From Heterotrichella gracilis (taxonomy: Eukaryota > Sar > Xanthophyceae > Tribonematales > Xanthonemataceae): 58,996 nt of DNA. The notes beneath the pieces are model-generated. The model was not told where the DNA came from, searched no databases, and saw only the letters and a list, made by a program, of their open reading frames with translations. The stretch lies in NCBI GenBank assembly GCA_032358255.1, contig JAULBX010025596.1, forward strand, positions 1 to 58,996, given 5' to 3'. This document shows, piece after piece, positions 21,328-33,500 of the stretch; the stretch's first letter is position 1; every line of letters starts with the position of its first letter. The position numbers and the translations under genes are program-made.

Positions 21328-24300
21328 ATGCTACCCTCACGGCGGTGTGCGTTGCAAGCCCTGGTGCGAGCAGCCGTCAGGCAAGGGTGGCCCCCACAGC
21401 CCACCCAGCAAGCGGCCATTGCAGTGCTGGCCAGGTTGACAGAGGGACCCCAAGAGGCTAACACTATATCACGCTATGCCGGTGAACTGCACACGTGGTA
21501 CGTCAATATTTCCTGTTGGAGCCTGTGCTCCTGGCTGTTACCAGGGGCATGCTGTCTGCATCCTCTTGCCAGGCTGCCCAATACCAGCACTGGGGTTTAA
21601 ATTCGTGCTTGAGCTGTGCGTCCTAAGAGGCCCACACTGCCTGTGAATTGCACACCTGGGATGGCAGTCTGGGCCCCTTCTTTGCTTGGCCGTTGCTACT
21701 GTGTTTCTGCTTGCATGACTAAGCCATTTTGCAATGTTGCCCAGCACAGCACTGGGGTCATCCTCCTATTCCTGAGCATCCTATCATACCCATGTTGCAC
21801 GTGCAGGAGGCATTCAGCCAGGTTCTTTGCGTCAGCAGCTATCCCAGCAGCAGCAGACACAGAGGAGGAGGCTGAGGTGGGCCCATCACCATCCATCAAG
21901 GCCGATAGGGAGTTGGGGCGCTTCTCCACCCTACCCAAGCACCTCCAGGAGGATGTACAGGCGCTGGCAACCAGCGCAAAAAGCGGTAAGCGGGATTATG
22001 CACAGGGGTGGGTGGGTGGGTGGGCGTGCAGGTGCAGGTGGGGAGGGTGGGGACGGACCCTAGACCCTAAAACCCCTACGTGTAAGGGCTTACTTATTCT
22101 TGTCACCTGCAGCTTTGTACTACAGCCAGCAAGCCCCTTTTCGTCCCTACCCATGCACTCCAGGAGGACGTACATGCACTGGCAACCACATGCGCCGCCC
22201 CACGTTCGCAGCCCCGCTCTCCGACCCCATCGCTAACCCCATGTGTACCCCATGTGCACCCATCCCCACGCCGAGTGCCTCGCTGCCCCCAGGGGAGTAC
22301 GACAATTCTGTTAGCATCATCCACCACTCTCAACTGTGCCAGCACCTGAGCTACATACTGGCCATAAAGCACCTGCACCCACTGACACCCGCATCCGTAC
22401 CCTCAAGCCCCATCATCAAATCCCCCCACCGACGCTGCCCCATCCCCACCCATGTGCACCCATACTCACCCCGATCCCACCGTTCTCCCAGGGGAGTACG
22501 ACAGGTGCACCCGCATCATCGACAATTCTCAGCTGCGGCCGCACCTGAGCTACAACCTGGCTATAAAGCACCTGCCCCCGCACCTGGCGCTGCGCATGTT
22601 CGATCGCATGGTGCGAACAGGCGTGGCCCCCGACTCCTTTACCCTAAACGAGGTTATCAAGGCCAGGGGAGCGCTGCTGCAGCCCGAGGCGGCTCAGGAG
22701 GTGATGAAGAAGTACCACGAGGTGGGTGGGCAGGGAAACCCTAAACCCTGGATCTGAATCGCCATCATGCAATTGCGATGCTGCATCTGCGTGTGCGTAT
22801 GCGGGAGGTGCGAAGCGGTACAGCCCCGGGTCTCTATACCATGGTATTGTGATGTCAGAGGGGATACAACAGCCTGAGACGGCTTGAGGGATGATCAGGA
22901 AATAAACCCTATTCACTGGTTGAATTTTTGGTAAGCCCCAAACCCATCCAGCCACCTAGGGTGGCACTCCAACAGCTCCAGACAGCCAGGTGGTTCAATG
23001 GAAACCCTAATCCTAACCCTAAGTCGCTACTTTGTTTCCTGACTGATTCTTAAACCCGCCCACCCACCCAGGCCGGCATGGAGCAGCGCATCGAGCACTT
23101 CACCGCCCTCGCCGCAGCCTTTGCCAGTGTGGGCAAGCCAGAGCGAGTGCGGGGGGTCATGGCGGACAGCACCGCGGCTGGCCACCCCCACTCCTCCCAC
23201 TTCTACAGCATCCTCATCCGGGCGCTGTGCAACTCCGGCAGGTGAGGCGCCTGGTATAGGGTTTCAGGGAGGGGGGGCCGCCAGTTTATAGGGTTGAAGG
23301 ACGGGCGTAGCACCAGGGCCCAGCACTAGAGAAATTCCTAAACCCTGAACCCAACCCTTTGAGCTGGTGTGGTTGGTCAGGGGCCCAGCCGCTCAGCTTC
23401 ATGCTATTTATGTATTTGTTTTACAAGTATTAATATTGTCTAAGTTTAATGCTAATATCATCCCTGTGCCCTGTGCGATTTGGGGCAGGTGAGGGGTGCA
23501 TCCTTTGACAGCTCTTCTGCATTCAATAGGAAGCACGCCTTGACAGCTAGGAGTGCAGAAGAGCTGTTATGGGATCGGGGCCTCATGATCTCCCTATGGT
23601 GTAACAACATGCATCCTGTGGTGTAAGCAACATGCACCCACACCCCGCATCCCACCCGTCGCAGGCAGTTTGAGTGTAACGCAGTGCTGGCTGAAGCCCA
23701 GGTGGCGGGGGTGGTTATGACCGAGGACTTGTTCCGCGCCCTCATCTACTCATTTGGGGTGAAGGGGCAGGCGGACAAGGCCAGGGTGTACCTGGATACC
23801 ATGCAGGCAAGGAGAATGGCTGGGCTTACATGGATGGCATGGGATGTTGTTGAAAGATGCGGGGTTGAATGTTACCTCGAAAGCATTAATGTGAATGTGA
23901 AAATGGAAGGGAAATCCAAACGGGTAGACGTATGGTAGATGTGAGTGTGGTTGTGACTATGAATGAACAGGCTGACAAGGGGTACATGTATCTTATTGCA
24001 GGCAAGGTGGGTTCCTCGGATGCATGGCATGGGGTTATTAAGAATGGATAATGGTCTAACGAAGCGTATAACAAAGTAGTTACCGTTGCTTTTCTCTTGT
24101 GTTTGCAATTGGTAAGACAACCTGTAATTGTGATGATTCTGATTGTATAAGGTATCTCAGATCGGTTCTTTTTTTGATGGTGATGTAATGTGTAAGGAGT
24201 CCATGTGCAGACAAATGAAATTGTACTCGTTTGTAAATCCATGATTATTTGTACTGGTTTTCCTACAGGCCATGGGCGTGCGGCCGGGCATCTCCACCTA

Positions 24301-27300
24301 TGGTGCGATGATCAACGCATACGCAGACTCCAAAATGCCGATGGAGGCACACAGGGCATTTGAGCAGATGGTGGAGTCTGGGATAAAGGTAGGGATTGGG
24401 AGGGAAACCCTAGGGTAGGGTCTGACTGGGTTGTGCAGTTGAGAAGGGAAGGGGAGGGGTGGAGGAAACCCCAGGGTAGGGTTTGAGCGGGTGGTGGAAT
24501 CGGTGATGAAGGTGGGGGGTCAGGGGAGAAACCCTAGGGTAGGGTTTGGGCGGGCTGGTTGAGTTGCAAATGAGGCGGATGAGGGCTGATTGAGTGGGGT
24601 GGGTCTACGGTGGCATGCGGCACGGTCTGGTCACTCTCGTTTAGTGGCAAAATTGGTGAGGAGGTTGGGTTTGGGGTGCTGCATTGCAGGATACAACTGC
24701 TTGCCGCTGCATCCGACTGTTCAACATTAAAAATCTGACTGAATTGCTGGAATGTATGTGAATATCTATTCCAAGCTGTGTTAACAACCAACCAAGCCAG
24801 TCAGTTTCCAGTCCGTTTGCGTGCGCTTCAAATGCATTCCTCCTCTGCGCCACCCACCTAACCCCCCCCCTCCTCCTTTCCCCCCCACAGCCCAGCCTCA
24901 TGACCTTCAACATGGTGATCAAGGCATACAGCAGGGTGGGGGATGCGGCACAGGTGCGGGGAGGTAGACAGGAGCAGGGAGGGTATTTTGGGTGCGGGTG
25001 GGGTGTGGGGGCGGCAGGCCTCATGATGGCGGTGTGTGAGCGAATGCTGCTGGTGGGTATGGTGGCTTTGCCCGGGCATGTAGGGATAAGATCAGAACAG
25101 TGCTTGTCTACGCGCCTGGATGCGGGACCCCTAACCCAACCCCGCATGTTCTATGATCCGCTCATCTGCTGGTCGCATCGGCAGGCACATTTAGTGGTAA
25201 GCTCAGCCCTGATGCATACGCCTGAATGTGGTCCCCAAAATCCCTTCCCAATTATCCCATCCCCGTCCGTGCAGGTGCGCAGCATCATCGGCAAGATGCG
25301 CATGAGTGGCTTCCCCCCCGACGAGGTCAGCTACGGGTGCCTGGTGGAGGCGCACGCTCAGGCCGGGCAGCCAGACCTGGCAAGGGAGGCGGTGGATGAG
25401 ATGTGGAGGGCGGGGGTGCGGGTGGGGGCCATACCCTACACCTCGCTGCTCAATGCGTATGCGGAGGTGCGGTGATGTGGGGATTCCTGAGTTGGGGTCT
25501 GTGGAGTGTGGAGGAAGGCAGCAGCTTTGGTTAGTGGGTTTGTGGTTTAAGGGTAGACCTTCTAGTGGGAGAGTGCGATCGTGGGAGGGAGGCGGTGGGT
25601 GTGAGTGGCGGGTTGGAATCACACCATGCACCTCGATTGCTCAATGCATATGCAGAGGTGGGACAGAAAGTGGCAGCAGGATAACACCGTTACTGTGGGC
25701 ACTGCGACCCGGCCAACAATAGTAACAATTGCAATGCAATAATGACAACATACATTTTTTGGTTTAAAGTTGAGCCTTTTCACCTTTCGCTGCAGGCCGG
25801 TGACCTGGCCAGCGCCCAAGGTGTGCTCCAGGAGCTATCTGCCAAGGGCATAAGACCCACCGCCAAGACATACAGCTCCCTCATCATGTGGCTGGGGCAT
25901 TACGGTGGGTGGGGATGGTTTGTAGTATACCCCACTCCCTGATTGCTAAACCCTACGTAATGAAACCTCAAACTTTACAGCTCGCTCCTCGTGTATCGAG
26001 GGCACGCCACGCATGCTTATCTGTCAGTGGCAAACGCTGCAATGTCCTTTAACCATGCACCACCGCTGCCGATGGGTGCCATTGCCACTGCCACTGCTAC
26101 ATCATGCATCACCATGGCTGCCATGCTTACCTGCCCCATCACCCGTCGCACCCAACCCCCACCCCAGGCCGCTACGACTCCGCGCGCGAGCTGTACCACA
26201 CCGCGCTGCTGCTCGAGCACCTTGCCTCCAACAAGGTCATCCACCTGTCATACATAGAGGCAACCATGCAGCAGTGGTCGCATTCACGCACAGATGCGGC
26301 GCTGCTGGCGGAGGCCGAGGGGTGCTTTGCGGCCAACCTCAAGTACTTCCCACCGCTCTTCCAGGTGGGCATCAGGGGGCTGGGCCTGGCGAGGGGCGGA
26401 GGGTTTTAGGGTTTATGTTTTAGGGTTTGGGGTTGAGGGTTTGAGGCAGCCAATCTCAAGTACTTCCCGCCGCTCTTTCAGATGAGAGGGAGAGTGTGTA
26501 TTGGTAACCTGTATTCGACTGGGTAAAATGAATGGTGACCATTTTCTCAGGGCAGCTCAGGGAGCATTTAATTTATAAATGTGTTGTTCTGGGGGGACCT
26601 AGGTGGTATAACCGTTTGATAAACTGCTTTATAGCCCAACTAGCAACTGCGGCGGCATTATCAGCGGCTGCCTATCACCGCTTCATATTGCAGCCTCTCT
26701 ATGGATCAATGGGAAGGATTGTACTTAAGTTAAATTTGTACCTCAGTGTAGAAGCTGACAGCATTTTGTATATAAATTTTCAGGGCCCCACTGGGTACCG
26801 CAGCCTCATCATCGACCTGCACGGCTACGGCCACTTCACCAGCCAGCTGGCGCTGCTGGCGGGGATGCAGAACCTGCTGGAGCGGCGGCGAGCAGGGGAG
26901 GAGCTGCCCGAGTCAGACATGCAGGTGCGCGGATGTGTAAGGTTTAGGGTTTTGGTTGAGGGTTGAGGACAGGCGCCTCTCTGATGCTGCCCGAGTTAGT
27001 AATGCTGGTGTGCGAATTTAGGTTTCAAGGTTTGGGTTTAGGGTTGAGGACAAGGCAGCTCTCTCGGTTTGGAAGCCTCTTCTGTCTATTCAGTCAAATG
27101 CGTTTGCATGGCATGATGGCCACTGTGCTCTTAAGCTGCCTGTGGCGTGTGCTATGGTAGGGTCTTGTGGGCAGGAGGACAATGCCCTCCTCTTTGCTAA
27201 CCCGCTGCCTTAAACAATGGGGCCAGTGTCACTGCCTAGTTGTATTTTTGAGTTTATTTGGGTGTGGTGGTGTGCAGATTGTGACTGGCCGTGGCAAGCG

Positions 27301-27912
27301 CTCCCCCACGCGCCTGCAGCCAGTGACGCGAGAGGTGACGGTGCACCTGCTGCAGCAAATAGTACCTGTCAGGCTAGCCAAAGGGTGCGCACACAATACC
27401 ATTAAACCCTAATCATTACTGTAACATCCCATTGCGCGCACAGCACCAACGCCCCAAGTTCCTAGGCTGGCGACAGCCATGCATTCTGTGTGATATGCAC
27501 CGGCAGTGGGCCTGCATTGCGCATACACAACCCTACAGTAGGCCCCATTGGGCATACGAAGTAGGAAGTATCAGTGATCTGGTCAGAGCAGCAGTTATGG
27601 TTGCACAGTTCGCGCTGCACAGCCTTTGCAAACGTAGGCCTTGGGCAGTCCAAGAGCAAGTTTTCCAACCTTTGTATCAGCGTTATATGGTGCGGGGCCT
27701 GGGGCTGCGACTGCCAGAATCTCCAGGGCTGGAGTGCTGAAACGCATGTAAAAAAGAAAAGTAGCTACTGTTTAATTGTGACGTTGTTGTTGTGCAGGAA
27801 TGAGGGCCTGGTGGTGGTTTACAGGAAGCACCTGCGGGTGCTGCTGGACTACATGAACAACAATGGCATGCGCTTTGACCCAGCCACCTTCCACACCATA
27901 TTCTTTGTATGA
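21328..27912 (+). CDS. Organellar PPR-SMR RNA-binding protein
   Basis: Pentatricopeptide proteins bind organellar RNA; the PPR-SMR subgroup carries a C-terminal MutS-related domain. Thirteen exons (21328-21497, 21807-21985, 22492-22721, 23072-23241, 23665-23806, 24269-24388, 24891-24953, 25275-25466, 25796-25904, 26168-26364, 26784-26924, 27278-27384, 27798-27912) give 644 residues with closed phases. The N-terminus MLPSRRCALQALVRAAVRQG looks like an organelle presequence. PPR motifs run from about 120 to 440 (for example PDSFTLNEVIKA, GISTYGAMINAYADSKMPME, DEVSYGCLVEAHAQAGQPD, TAKTYSSLIMW). The SMR domain starts near 530 with IDLHGYG, then VTGRGKRS at 573-580. One intron appears to use a GC donor (23807). 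Plastid or mitochondrial location is undecided, and no named orthologue is claimed. Confidence 0.92.
21919..22590 (+). repeat. Block duplication spanning two PPR exon edges
   Basis: The end of the exon at 21807-21985 (CCAGGAGGATGTACAGGCGC) reappears at about 22160 (CCAGGAGGACGTACATGCAC). The start of the exon at 22492 (GGGGAGTACGACAGG) reappears with its acceptor at 22289-22385 (GGGGAGTACGACAATTC, then CACCTGAGCTACATACTGGC). One tandem event copying both edges explains this. The upstream exon-3-like copy keeps an open frame for about 35 codons and could be mistaken for an exon. Confidence 0.8.
24361..24560 (+). repeat. Copy of PPR exon 6 3' edge with heptamer-like spacers
   Basis: GAGCAGATGGTGGAGTCTGG with donor AAG/GTAGGG (24362-24394) is echoed at 24486-24518 (GAGCGGGTGGTGGAATCGG with AAG/GTGGGG). 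Around them AAACCCTAGGGTAGGG-type words occur at about 24402, 24467 and 24529. Confidence 0.8.
25420..25662 (+). repeat. Copy of PPR exon 8 3' edge
   Basis: CACCTCGCTGCTCAATGCGT with donor GAG/GTGCGG (25440-25472) is repeated at 25628-25662 as CACCTCGATTGCTCAATGCA with GAG/GTGGGA. Confidence 0.8.
26329..26481 (+). repeat. Copy of PPR exon 10 3' edge across a TTTAGGG tract
   Basis: GCGGCCAACCTCAAGTACTT to the exon end (26329-26364) is repeated at 26446-26481 with a few changes. The copies enclose a degenerate (TTTAGGG)n tract at 26402-26437. The donor GT after the copy has become AT. Confidence 0.9.
26901..27062 (+). repeat. About 82 bp tandem copy of PPR exon 11 3' edge
   Basis: The segment CTGCCCGAGTCAGACATGC through donor, TTTAGGG tract and GTTGAGGACAGGCGCCTCTC (26904-26981) is followed directly by a second copy (about 26986-27062) with CTGCCCGAGTTAGTAATGC and GTTGAGGACAAGGCAGCTCTC. 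Confidence 0.88.
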
Positions 27913-28965
27913 CCAGTACGGTGTGCGCGGTGGCAAGCCGCTGTGGCAAGTTGGTTTCCATACCAGATTCCACCAGTCTGATACCAGTGGCGGCCACATT
28001 AACCGTAGCACCGTTCATAGCACCACCTTTGGTCAGAACTCAAGTTGGTATTGCCTAGTATGTTCATTCTTTGAGTGACCACCTTCGAGGCGTCGTCCCA
28101 CTGTCCCGCAAGTGTTTCTGATGTGCTTTGCAAGGCATGTGAATCAGTGGGCATAATGGGTTGTCACTGTAAATACACCAAGTGTTGTGACCAACTTCCA
28201 CGTGGAGACGCTACTTTTCACTGTGCCTCGAACGCATGTTGGGTAGCCTAAGTGGGCCCACGCCAGCCTGGTTGACCTTCACTATGAGATGTGGCAGCCC
28301 TTGATGTATTTATCCGTCAGTGTGCAGTGTATAGTGAAGATGAGTTGGCAGGGAGAAAAGAAGTTTGCTGTCCTTTCCAATATTTCCCCTTCCAATCATG
28401 ATAATATAACTCAACCTTACAGGCAGTGGTGTGGGAGATTTATCATGTCCTTTCAAGGAGTTGACTGCGGTGTGCTGATAGTTGTGCATAGACTTGCACC
28501 ATACCAGGTGGACGACAGCGTTGCAGTGCTGCTGACAAGGCAGCTGTTGTGACGCAGGTTTGCAGACGCAATTGAAAGAATGCTTGTGTTACAGAAAGGT
28601 GTAATAAGTATTCAAAAAGGTTGGAAGTGTTGCCCTTCACTTCGTAGGCTTGCAAGCACAAACAACTGCAATGCCTTTCCCCATAATCATACAGATAATT
28701 AGTAGTAAATGAATACAGTACACTGAAAAAGTTGACCCCCACATACCCCAATAAAGTGCGTCATGGTTTGCCAATAGGCACGTCCTTTGGCACCAGACGG
28801 AAGTTCATCAACCAAATAGCAGTGCATGATACAACGCGTCAGATATGTCCGAATACAAGTGGCCGAGTACAACCTGCACAGCTAATAGTTGGCTGCATAA
28901 AAATAAAAATAAGTGTTGTAAACGCTGCTGTACTTCTGGGCAAGTTAAAGCTGGGAAGTGGGCGT
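27913..28965. other. Convergent intergenic region, PPR-SMR / ELIP
   Basis: Contains the two 3' UTRs. A reverse-strand TGTAA at 28589-28593 could serve ELIP but is about 375 bases away. I see no additional exon or RNA gene. Confidence 0.5.
28168..28172 (+). terminator. TGTAA poly(A) signal, PPR-SMR gene
   Basis: TGTAA 256 bases after the stop codon; a candidate chlorophyte poly(A) signal by motif and position. Confidence 0.3.
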
Positions 28966-29876
28966 CTAGAACAGCGCCTTGCCGATGATGCCCTCGTAGG
29001 TCAAGAGGGCAGCGAAGCCAAGCATCGCCAACCGTCCGTTGAGCAGCTCTGCGCCAGGGGTGAAGGGGCCGAGGGCCTGCAAAGCAGTTGGGCAACGGAT
29101 CAGCACGTTTGAACTGCAGCTCAAGTGTGTGGCGCATATTAGTCACAGGCAGCCCGTGCAAACATGATAGAAGACACGACTTCCACAGCACGCAACTTAG
29201 GGTTCCAAGCAAAGAGAGTATGCGTATGTTTTCAGCGCTCACCTCCTTCTTGGCACCCTTGACGATGGGCACGATGGAGGCAGCGATGAACAGGAGGAAG
29301 GTGACGATGACGGCAGGGGGGGTGTCAGCGAACTGGGACAGGACGGTCTGCCCGCTCGAAAGCTCGGCGCCCAGGGCCGCGACGAAGCCAAGCATGGCCA
29401 GCCTTCCGTTGACGGTCTCGGGGGCCGCGCCGCTGAAGGCCATCACGTCTGGACCACAAGAACAGGCGGGTGAGTCCATGTATACATGCGAAACGACAGC
29501 ACCCCACTTGCTACAGCCACAAACACAAATAAGCACTCCATACTTCGCAAGGCTGCCAATGTATGGCTATCAAGTCACCAGCAACGCAGCCACACAATTC
29601 AATTGGTCTAGATCTCGCAGCACAGGGCACAAACGACCGCGACTCACCTCCGAACCCAGGAGCGGATGCCTTGGCAGGGACAGCTGCAGGTGCAGGGGTG
29701 GGGATGGAGGCGATCTCGGGGGTAGGGGTTGCCTCGGAGGCAGGGGTGGAGGTGGGCTCGATCTCGGCCCTGACCGCCACGAAGCGCCTGGGAGCGGGCC
29801 TCTTGTTGGCGACGGAGCGCACTGGCGCAGCCAGGCGTGCAGTGGAGAGGGAAGCGGAGATCATGGAGGCAGCCAT
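28966..29876 (-). CDS. ELIP: Early light-induced protein (ELIP), thylakoid
   Basis: ELIPs are three-helix light-harvesting-like proteins of the thylakoid membrane, made under high light and thought to bind free chlorophyll and carotenoid. Exons 29876-29648, 29448-29243 and 29076-28966 give 181 residues. The N-terminus is a Ser/Ala/Arg-rich plastid transit peptide (to about 45), followed by a Pro/Thr-rich linker. Helix I begins ETVNGRLAMLGF (87-98), helix II is the hydrophobic AVIVTFLLFIAASIVPIV (122-139), and helix III begins ELLNGRLAMLGF (155-166). Both E-x-x-N-G-R chlorophyll-binding motifs are intact. The first and third helices are close relatives, as expected for the family. The gene shares its upstream region with SFI1. 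Confidence 0.95.
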
Positions 29877-30522
29877 TGCGAATGTTGTAGCGGAGGGAGG
29901 GGGGTTTGACAGGAGATAAGTGAGCGTAAGCGTATTGATAATTAGATAGCAAGAAGTGGGTTCCTTCAGGCCTTTGTAGCACTGTCAAACCTGCGTTTCT
30001 GTGGCCCAAAACCGGTGCGCTGATGGAGGTTTCAAAGTTGAAGACTTCCCGCCATTATGAATCCACGCTGGCCACAGGATTGGCCCTGGCAGGGTTCTCG
30101 AGTGCCTGAAACCTCCTGGGCTGCCAGAGTGGCCACGTCTGTCCAGCTTCTGTCTGGCTGGAGTGAGTCGAAAGGAACTTTTGGGCCACAGAACAATGCT
30201 ACAGCCATCCCCGGGCTGATGGACTCAATCACAATGCTACAACGAAAACAGAAAAGTGACGTATCTTGGTGGGCCGGCGTGGGCACAGTGTGGGCTTTTT
30301 TCTCAGTGTGGGCGTGGCCAAGCAACAACCACATATGTAAACCGCAGGACGCACCCTTAAATGCTTCGAGACCCACCTGCGACTTTCGGGGGAACGCTGA
30401 CCCTCCGAAACATGTATGCATGCATTACACATGCCACAACGACCAACTGGCTACAAACGCACTGTGTGTAGCCAGTTTGTGTTGTCTGCGAGCTATAATC
30501 TTAGGGACCTCGATATGTAGCT
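29877..30522. promoter_or_regulatory. Divergent promoter region, ELIP / SFI1-like gene
   Basis: 646 bases between divergent starts. It contains a TATGCATGCAT palindrome at about 30416-30426. I see no other gene. ELIP genes are usually light-induced, so elements here may be light-responsive, but I can assign none. Confidence 0.45.
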
Positions 30523-33500
30523 ATGTCTCAGGTTGACTATGACGGGAGGCTGGCCGGGACCTCAGTGGGTCAACTCCTGGGACGAAGTCAAATTGACGCA
30601 CCTGGCAGGAACAGAACCCTAAAGAGCGTGAGGTTTAACCTCAAACCAAGGAAAGCAGGACCAGCATACCTCTCGCCCAAAGCTCCTATTGGGCAGCTAA
30701 TACACAGAGGCAGCCAGTCAAAGGCTGCAGCTGGTGCATTGAAAGTAGGGTCAGAGCTCCAGTATGCCCACACCTGTACACAGCTACAACCCCAACACAG
30801 GTTTCCCATACAGCTGCGGTCCAGTGCATTGCGCAAGCCTGCTGCAAACTTCAATAGTGTGTGGAGAGGGAACCCTTTTGGCCAACTCCAAGCCATGGTG
30901 CAAAGCAACACAGTGCACGTTCAAATGCCACGTATTGATAGCAAAACAGCTCAGACGGAGCAACGCCACAGTTTGCAGTGCAACTTGCACTGCCCAGGTT
31001 TACCAAGTGTAGGAACCCAGTCCCTGCCCATAGCCGGAGGCCCTGTTGCGCAGATAGGTACAGCAAACCGGTTGCAGCACCGCAGTCAAATGCAGCTATT
31101 GTCGCACAGTGAGCAGGTCTCGCCAAGGCGTACGCAGCAAAGGTCACGGGGTCAGGGTGTGCTGCTGCTTTGCGAGGATGACAGCGAGTGGCAGAATGGG
31201 GGCGAACCAGGTAATCGGGGGGTGTTGTCTGGCAGTACATGGGCAAGGAATTAAAATATGCAGAGGCACGCATACTTGCTCCCATGGCAGGTGCTAAAAG
31301 TATGCGGCAATATGCATACCTGCTTAAATGACTAGGCATTTAAAGTATGGAAGTCCGCATACTTGCTGCGTGGCAAGGCAGCACATGGATGTTACCGGGC
31401 TCTGTTGGTCCTGAAATCTAGCACTGTAACGCTTGCAGCCAGCTCGGTTGAGGCACCCGCTGGGCGCACCATCAGCCTTGAAGCCCGTGCACGGCACAGT
31501 GTGGTGGTAGCCAAGCGGCAGCAGCACAGCCGCACCCAGCTGGGCATTTTCAACCGCATCAGGGAGGTGGAGCGTCTGTACGCAGCTGAGCAGGTACTGG
31601 TGGCCTGACAGGAGTTTCAACTCATCCACTGCGCATGGATCTTTGCATGCACGCAAGTAATATAAGATGTGACTTGGCTTGCCTTTGCGAGCGGGCTACA
31701 ACTCTGGAACAGGGGAGCCTGAATTATAACCCCTAAACCCTAAACCCTAGCTAGCTACTCATAGTTGGTGATCAGATTGGCTGTTTACCGCTTATCATAT
31801 CGCATGGTGTGCATTGGTTGCAGGTGCTCTCACAATCTCATGCTAAGCACCCAGCAACTGGGCGAGCTCCCTTGGTTGAGCGTCCCCTGGGTGGGCTGCA
31901 CTGGAATGCCACAGCAGTGCCACAAACCAGCAAGAACAGGCTTGCACACCCACAGCTGGTCAAGAGCAAGCTACCATGCTCTTCCCAGGTGCAGTTTGGT
32001 CTGATCTTGCTCCTGGGATATAATTTGAAGAGGATGGAAAAGCGCAGTAACTTTTACTCGTTACATACTATTCATAATGAAATTACAATTGAAATAAATT
32101 GTGGCATCTGCTCTGCCCTTGGTGGATTTATCTGGGATTGTCATTTGTTGTCGTTTTCCACAGTGAAGTCCCTGTTGGTGGTCGTGTGTACTGATCACCC
32201 TATGCTACCCCCTGCAACCACCGCGTGTTGATCATCCTACTTGTGATCATTGTGTAAAACAGGCCCTGTGAGAGCCTTTTCTTCCCATGTGCAGGCGCCA
32301 GGAAGCGCAAACTCCAGCCAGTACAAGCTCATGCTGCTGGGCAAGCTGCGCACAAGGCTGTGGATGAAGCTGGGCCTTGTGGTGCTGCGCCACAGGTGCC
32401 AGATGGCTGCTGCCAGGCGGCGCTTCTGCATAGAGCTTTCCATGAGCTGGCAAACGTCGCGGCTGAGAAAGGTTCGGTGGTACATATGGAGGACTTATAA
32501 AATGCATATATTGATTTTGCAAAGCTTTTGAATTGCAGTAATGGTGTCAGATCTGGAGGGACTGCTGCATCTTGCAATGTACCGTTTGGAGGAGTTGCCG
32601 CCATGCAAGCATGTGTGATTGCAACAGGCCTTGCTTGATCAATTGTCTACGTTGCTTTCCCATGTGCTCAAGATTGCTATATTAAGTCCACCTTGCACAT
32701 GTATTGCAGGCGTTCTGTGGATGGGCACGTGGTACCCTCAGGAACATGAGGGAGCAAGCTGCAAAAGTTGCAGCGTTTCAGGAGCATCAGCAGTGCGCCA
32801 GACTGCAATCTGCATTGACCTATTGGCATGCCTGGAGCGTGCATTCCAGGTACTGTCTGTGCATTTTCTATTATTTAGGGTTTACGCCCATAAATGGCCC
32901 AATTTAGACAGTTAGGTAGTTACATGCATTCCAGCAATACAGCCAGATTAGCAGTCGGTCTTGCATATGCGGCGCCACGCAGCTCTTTCCTGGCACTGTT
33001 TAAACCACTTATTGAACTTTAAACCAATTTAGACAGATCCCGCATTTATCCAGCATATGGTGTAAATGTGCCGGAAAAAATGCTTCGCGGCTGACTGCTA
33101 ATCTAAATTTTTGCAATGCTTGTGATCACTTTTATGAATATTTCTGCAACATGTTGACCAGCTAGCACAGACAGGTACATGAAGCATACAATCGTTCCAC
33201 CACAGGCTGATCAAACATGCAGAATTCGTAAACGCAGCAAAGCGTCCTGCTGCGCTGCTGAAAAGGGCCTTCAAAGCCTGGGTGTGGCAGTGCAAAGTGG
33301 CCAAAATGAGGCTGGTCAACTCCATCCTCAGCTACCAATGGCAGGTTGCTAGCCTGAAGCTGAAGGCATTCACCCGGTGGAGGGACCTTGCTGCGCGGTC
33401 ACGGGGCATCAGGGCTAAGCTGACTGGCATGGCTACTAGTACAATGGTCACACCCAATGGTACGCTATGCTTAGCGCAATTCGCTTTCATGCATGTTGAG

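Noticed and set aside
29040-29420. Tandem duplication of intron type at ELIP
   Set aside because: The similarity is between the first and third transmembrane helices, an ancient family feature, not a recent exon-edge copy.
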